A program made the position numbers and the translations under genes. A stretch of 64,000 nt of DNA from a bacterium (GTDB lineage Bacteria > Bacteroidota > Bacteroidia > Flavobacteriales_D > Crocinitomicaceae). Positions 61,466 through 64,000 of the stretch are shown in pieces. The stretch is from the NCBI GenBank assembly GCA_024742305.1, contig JANSYQ010000003.1, positions 124,001 to 188,000 on the forward strand. Direction: 5' to 3'. The notes below the pieces were generated by a model. The model was not told the origin of the DNA, searched no databases, and was given only the letters and a program-made list of their open reading frames with translations. Position 1 is the stretch's first letter. Each line of letters starts with the position of its first letter.

Positions 61466-62176
61466 ATGACCGACTCGGAAATGGATCAAAACATCAAAAT
61501 AGCGATCGTTGGTGATTACAATTTCACTTATAATTCGCATCACGCGACAAACCTTGCGATTGACCATTCTGCCCAATTTCTAGAAATAGAGGTTAGTTAC
61601 TACTGGATCAAATTAGCGGAATTCATCAAGTTTCGACCGCAGCAATTTGAAGAATATGACGCGATTTGGGTGGCACCTGGTCCTATCAAGAATCCATTCT
61701 TTCTGCATGGCATAATAAAAGAAATTGTTTCGAAAAACCTACCTGTTTTAATCACCGGAGAAGGCTATCGAACGATGGTCGAGGTTTTGGTTCAAATGTA
61801 CCAGCTAAACTCCAAGGGAGAAAAACTGATTTCTGAAAATTTGGTGGAAGGCGAGCAGTTTGAAAAGATTCATATCGCGCCGCATTCCGATGCATTTATC
61901 AAGCTCTATGAGAACTATTCCAAAGTGGAGTTGACTTCATCGAGATATAGCTTGTATCCACAATTAATCAATGCTTTGGTTGACGACATAGCCGATGTCG
62001 AGGCATATAACCAATTCGAAGACCCTGAAATTATCAGCCTCAAAAATCATGATTTCTTTGTGGGGTGCGGATTCTGCCCACAAATTAGTTCTACCCGTGA
62101 AATTCCGCATCCGGTTATTTACACGTTCATGAAAATGGCGCTCGCTAAGACGAATGATTCTAAGAAAGTTTCTTAA
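61466..62176 (+). CDS. class I amidotransferase-like protein without the catalytic cysteine
   Basis: 236 residues from the ATG at 61466 (another at 61481). Similar to the glutaminase half of CTP synthase and its stand-alone relatives: IKIAIVGDYNFTYNSHHATN at the start, YDAIWVAPGPIKNP, and FFVGCGFCPQISSTREIPHPVI at the end. In active relatives the nucleophile stands in TCGGF; here the matching place is LPVLITGEGYRT, so the cysteine is replaced. The end reads HPV rather than the HPE of active enzymes. Probably a binding or regulatory protein. Confidence 0.7.
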   Translation: MTDSEMDQNIKIAIVGDYNFTYNSHHATNLAIDHSAQFLEIEVSYYWIKLAEFIKFRPQQFEEYDAIWVAPGPIKNPFFLHGIIKEIVSKNLPVLITGEGYRTMVEVLVQMYQLNSKGEKLISENLVEGEQFEKIHIAPHSDAFIKLYENYSKVELTSSRYSLYPQLINALVDDIADVEAYNQFEDPEIISLKNHDFFVGCGFCPQISSTREIPHPVIYTFMKMALAKTNDSKKVS

Positions 62177-62180
62177 AGGG

Positions 62181-62199
62181 AAAAAGCTGAAGGCTTTTT
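62181..62199. terminator. terminator between convergent genes
   Basis: aaaaagc (62181-62187) and gcttttt (62193-62199), loop tgaag. Works for the plus strand and could serve both. Confidence 0.65.
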
Positions 62200-62243
62200 A
62201 CCTTCCACTTTTCACCTCTTTCGTTCCACCTCTCACCAAAGTT

Positions 62244-63062
62244 CTACTTCCGCCCAAAATCTGCTGGAATTTCTCCCCAAACCTTCGTTTCCCATTTGAG
62301 AATTGGATTTTGAAATGAATGTTGTGCCAACCATGCCTCAGCGCGATTAATGAGTGCAGCTACCTCTCCACTCGGCCGGGCTTTTGTTTTGCATTTTTTT
62401 GCTTTGATCCAGCCCATCGCAATTTTCGAATCCGAGTAAATTGGCATTGTTTGAAACTTCGGATCATCCTGTTTACTGAAGTAAGCCAAGGCATGCACAA
62501 GCGCCAAAAACTCTCCAATATTATTGGTTCCACCGTTGTAAGGTCCTTGACGAAACAGCACCTGATCGCGATCGAAGGTCCAAATGCCTTGATACTCCAT
62601 AACGCCCGTCATTTCGTTACAAGCGGCATCTACAGCAAGACTCAATTCTATGGGCTCTCCAATTTTTGCGATTTGTTCTTCGGAGAGATCCTGCGTCTTC
62701 CGAAAGTCTTTTCCTTTGTAGGCTTCAGGACCCTCTTTTAGTGCTTTCTCTGCCAAAACTTTACTTCCAAACGTCTTGAAATGATCTCTTGGAACTCCTT
62801 TGAGTTTCCTTTGAGCAACGTCCCAATCGGTGTAAATTCCTGAGTTATCTCCGTCCCATATTACGTAGTAACGCGTCTTCTTTTTCTTGGGCGTTGACTT
62901 CACAGCCCCCGGATTTTTAAAAGCTGCCTCGGCCTCACTTCGCGTTGGGAAAGACTTATATTTTGCACCGGAATACCCTTGAATCAAGGTCTTTACCTCA
63001 TCCCAAGATTCGAAAACGCCCGTTTTCTTCCCTTCCCATACTACGTAATATTTTTTTGTCAT
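62244..63062 (-). CDS. ribonuclease HI with two viroplasmin domains
   Basis: 272 residues: two copies of the viroplasmin/RNase H N-terminal domain (YYVVWEGKKTGVFESWDEVK near 5-24 and YYVIWDGDNSGIYTDWD near 65-81) and then an RNase H fold. The catalytic acids are visible: AVDAAC, NIGEFLAL, YSDSKIA and a last Asp in EIPADFGRK. Degrades RNA in RNA-DNA hybrids. Two N-terminal domains in tandem are more than the usual one and may increase hybrid binding. Confidence 0.9.
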   Translation of the reverse strand: MTKKYYVVWEGKKTGVFESWDEVKTLIQGYSGAKYKSFPTRSEAEAAFKNPGAVKSTPKKKKTRYYVIWDGDNSGIYTDWDVAQRKLKGVPRDHFKTFGSKVLAEKALKEGPEAYKGKDFRKTQDLSEEQIAKIGEPIELSLAVDAACNEMTGVMEYQGIWTFDRDQVLFRQGPYNGGTNNIGEFLALVHALAYFSKQDDPKFQTMPIYSDSKIAMGWIKAKKCKTKARPSGEVAALINRAEAWLAQHSFQNPILKWETKVWGEIPADFGRK

Positions 63063-63122
63063 GCCGTTCGTCCTGAAAATCGACGTCTAATATATCTAAA
63101 TCTATCGTTGGCGTAAAACAAT

Positions 63123-63175
63123 GGAAACTTTTTTTATACAAATAGTTTCCATAGTGGAAATAGTTTCTACATTTG
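63123..63175 (+). promoter_or_regulatory. tetR promoter/operator region
   Basis: TACATTTG (63168-63175) is a full -7 match, 4 bases before the ATG at 63180. Upstream are GGAAACT (63123-63129), AGTTTCC (63144-63150), the palindrome TTTCC-ATAGT-GGAAA (63146-63160) and two ATAGTTTC direct repeats (63142, 63160; 18-base period). Such symmetry fits binding of the TetR dimer to its own promoter. Confidence 0.55.
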
Positions 63176-63179
63176 TCGC

Positions 63180-63794
63180 ATGGATGAAAAAAGATTGGAA
63201 ATTTTAGAACGCGCCTCAACCGTCTACATGCGGCTTGGAATTAAAAGCGTTACCATGGACGATCTTGCGCGGGAGCTGGGTATATCGAAGAAAACAATTT
63301 ATAAATACTTCGACGATAAATCAGATCTAGTGCGCTCAATCGTGCGTATGAAAACAGAGATGGATCAGGCCCTCTGTATGAATTGCATCAATCAAAACGG
63401 AAACGCAATTGATGACTTGATACAGGTGAGCAAACTCATTGCCGAGCATATTGGTAATGTGAACCCCACTGTTTTTCATGATGTCCGAAAGTATCACCCC
63501 GACGCATGGCAAGTAATGGAAAACCATCGCTGGGGATTCGTACTGAATACGATTGTTAACAACATCGAAAAAGGCCAAGAAGAAGGAATTTTTCGTGACG
63601 ACCTAAACCCTCAGGTTATTGGTCGCGTGTATGTTTCATCCATGGACACCCTCTTTAATCCGGACATTTTTCCGTGGCCAAAATTCACTTTTCAGGAAGT
63701 GTATTCGGAAGTGATCCGTTACCATATCAAAGGGCTCGTGAACGATAACGGGCTGGAATACTTACGTCAAAAAATTTATAATGGAGAATTCTAA
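63180..63794 (+). CDS. TetR/AcrR family regulator
   Basis: 204 residues; N-terminal helix-turn-helix (ILERASTVYMRLGIKSVTMDDLARELGISKKTIYKYFDDKSDLV) and a C-terminal helical ligand domain. It overlaps the TolC start by 14 bases, a standard layout for a regulator of an RND efflux operon. The transcript may have no leader (promoter 4 bases from the start codon). Confidence 0.92.
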   Translation: MDEKRLEILERASTVYMRLGIKSVTMDDLARELGISKKTIYKYFDDKSDLVRSIVRMKTEMDQALCMNCINQNGNAIDDLIQVSKLIAEHIGNVNPTVFHDVRKYHPDAWQVMENHRWGFVLNTIVNNIEKGQEEGIFRDDLNPQVIGRVYVSSMDTLFNPDIFPWPKFTFQEVYSEVIRYHIKGLVNDNGLEYLRQKIYNGEF

Positions 63795-64000
63795 ATTTCT
63801 ACTGGCAGCTTTGTTGCTTTGGGCAGGTACATCCTTCGCTCAAACCTCCAGCTTCAGTTTAGAAGAAGCAAAATCGTATGCACTCGAAAACCACATTTCT
63901 GTATTGAATGCAGAACAAGATGTCATCGCTGCTGAATACCAAAGACGGGAAACGGTTGCCATGGGACTTCCTCAAATGAACGCGACGGGTAGCTTTAACA
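63781..64000 (+). CDS. TolC family outer-membrane efflux protein, N-terminal part (cut by window end)
   Basis: First 73 codons: signal peptide (MENSKFLLAALLLWAGTSFAQ) and the first TolC repeat helix SFSLEEAKSYALENHISVLNAEQDVIAAEYQ, then GLPQMNATGSFN. Forms the outer-membrane channel of a tripartite efflux pump; membrane fusion and RND genes are expected to the right of the window. Overlaps tetR by 14 bases. Confidence 0.9.
   Translation, partial: MENSKFLLAALLLWAGTSFAQTSSFSLEEAKSYALENHISVLNAEQDVIAAEYQRRETVAMGLPQMNATGSFN

Overview
The window reads as a stretch of chromosome from a member of the Bacteroidetes, most likely a flavobacterium-like lineage (Flavobacteriales; a Crocinitomicaceae- or Cryomorphaceae-type relative is a guess). 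The reasons are two loci that pair PorP/SprF outer-membrane proteins with giant adhesins carrying type IX secretion (T9SS) C-terminal signals, several type A sorting domains, a GT117/DUF2723 membrane protein, DUF2480, promoters of the TTG-N(17-23)-TAnnTTTG type, and little sign of Shine-Dalgarno use. Coding density is high. I see no insertion sequence, prophage or CRISPR array.

Layout. 1-4 kb: 3' end of tryptophan 2,3-dioxygenase, purE, a NamZ-like muramidase lipoprotein and a LolC/E-type permease. 4-12.5 kb (minus strand): an OmpA-like/PD40 protein, PorP/SprF and an 1848-residue SprB-like repeat adhesin. 12.5-14.3 kb: LRR protein, ribF and small exported proteins. 14.4-18.4 kb: sufA-sufB-sufC-sufD, with hairpins in two spacers. 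19-21.4 kb: binding-protein-like lipoprotein, rhomboid protease, SixA-like phosphatase. 21.5-26 kb: ECF sigma factor, a membrane protein with four exact 41-residue repeats (probable anti-sigma), a lipoprotein and a T9SS cargo protein. 26.05-26.44 kb: RNase P RNA. 27-31.7 kb: T9SS esterase, NADP-isocitrate dehydrogenase, beta-carbonic anhydrase and an SbtA-like bicarbonate permease. 31.9-40 kb: a transmembrane TPR regulator followed by a second T9SS adhesin/PorP operon whose promoter carries helically phased GTCATAG repeats. 40-47.7 kb: MORN-type lipoprotein, tRNA-Gln, GT117 protein, polysaccharide deacetylase, DUF2480, Rrf2 regulator. 47.8-50.2 kb: response regulator, histidine kinase, membrane protein and a small conserved protein. 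50.4-53 kb: thiL and a helical-repeat protein. 53.4-57.6 kb: acidic lipoprotein and a propeller histidine kinase/LytTR regulator pair. 57.8-57.9 kb: an orphan 20-residue ORF with its own terminator. 57.9-64 kb: alpha/beta hydrolase, aminopeptidase P, small proteins, a class I amidotransferase-like protein without the nucleophile, RNase HI with two viroplasmin domains, TetR and the start of TolC.

How the parts fit. Much of the window concerns the cell envelope: two type B adhesins with their PorP partners, type A cargo proteins, many lipoproteins, and four membrane-linked signalling modules that could control them (ECF sigma/anti-sigma, TPR-HTH one-component regulator, NarL-type kinase/regulator, propeller kinase/LytTR). 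Housekeeping functions (purine, flavin, thiamine, Fe-S cluster, TCA cycle, tRNA, RNase P) lie between them. The best candidates for undescribed biology are the four-repeat anti-sigma-like protein, the phased promoter beside the TPR regulator, the orphan small ORF, the hairpins in the suf operon, and a group of promoters that sit exactly four bases from the start codon.
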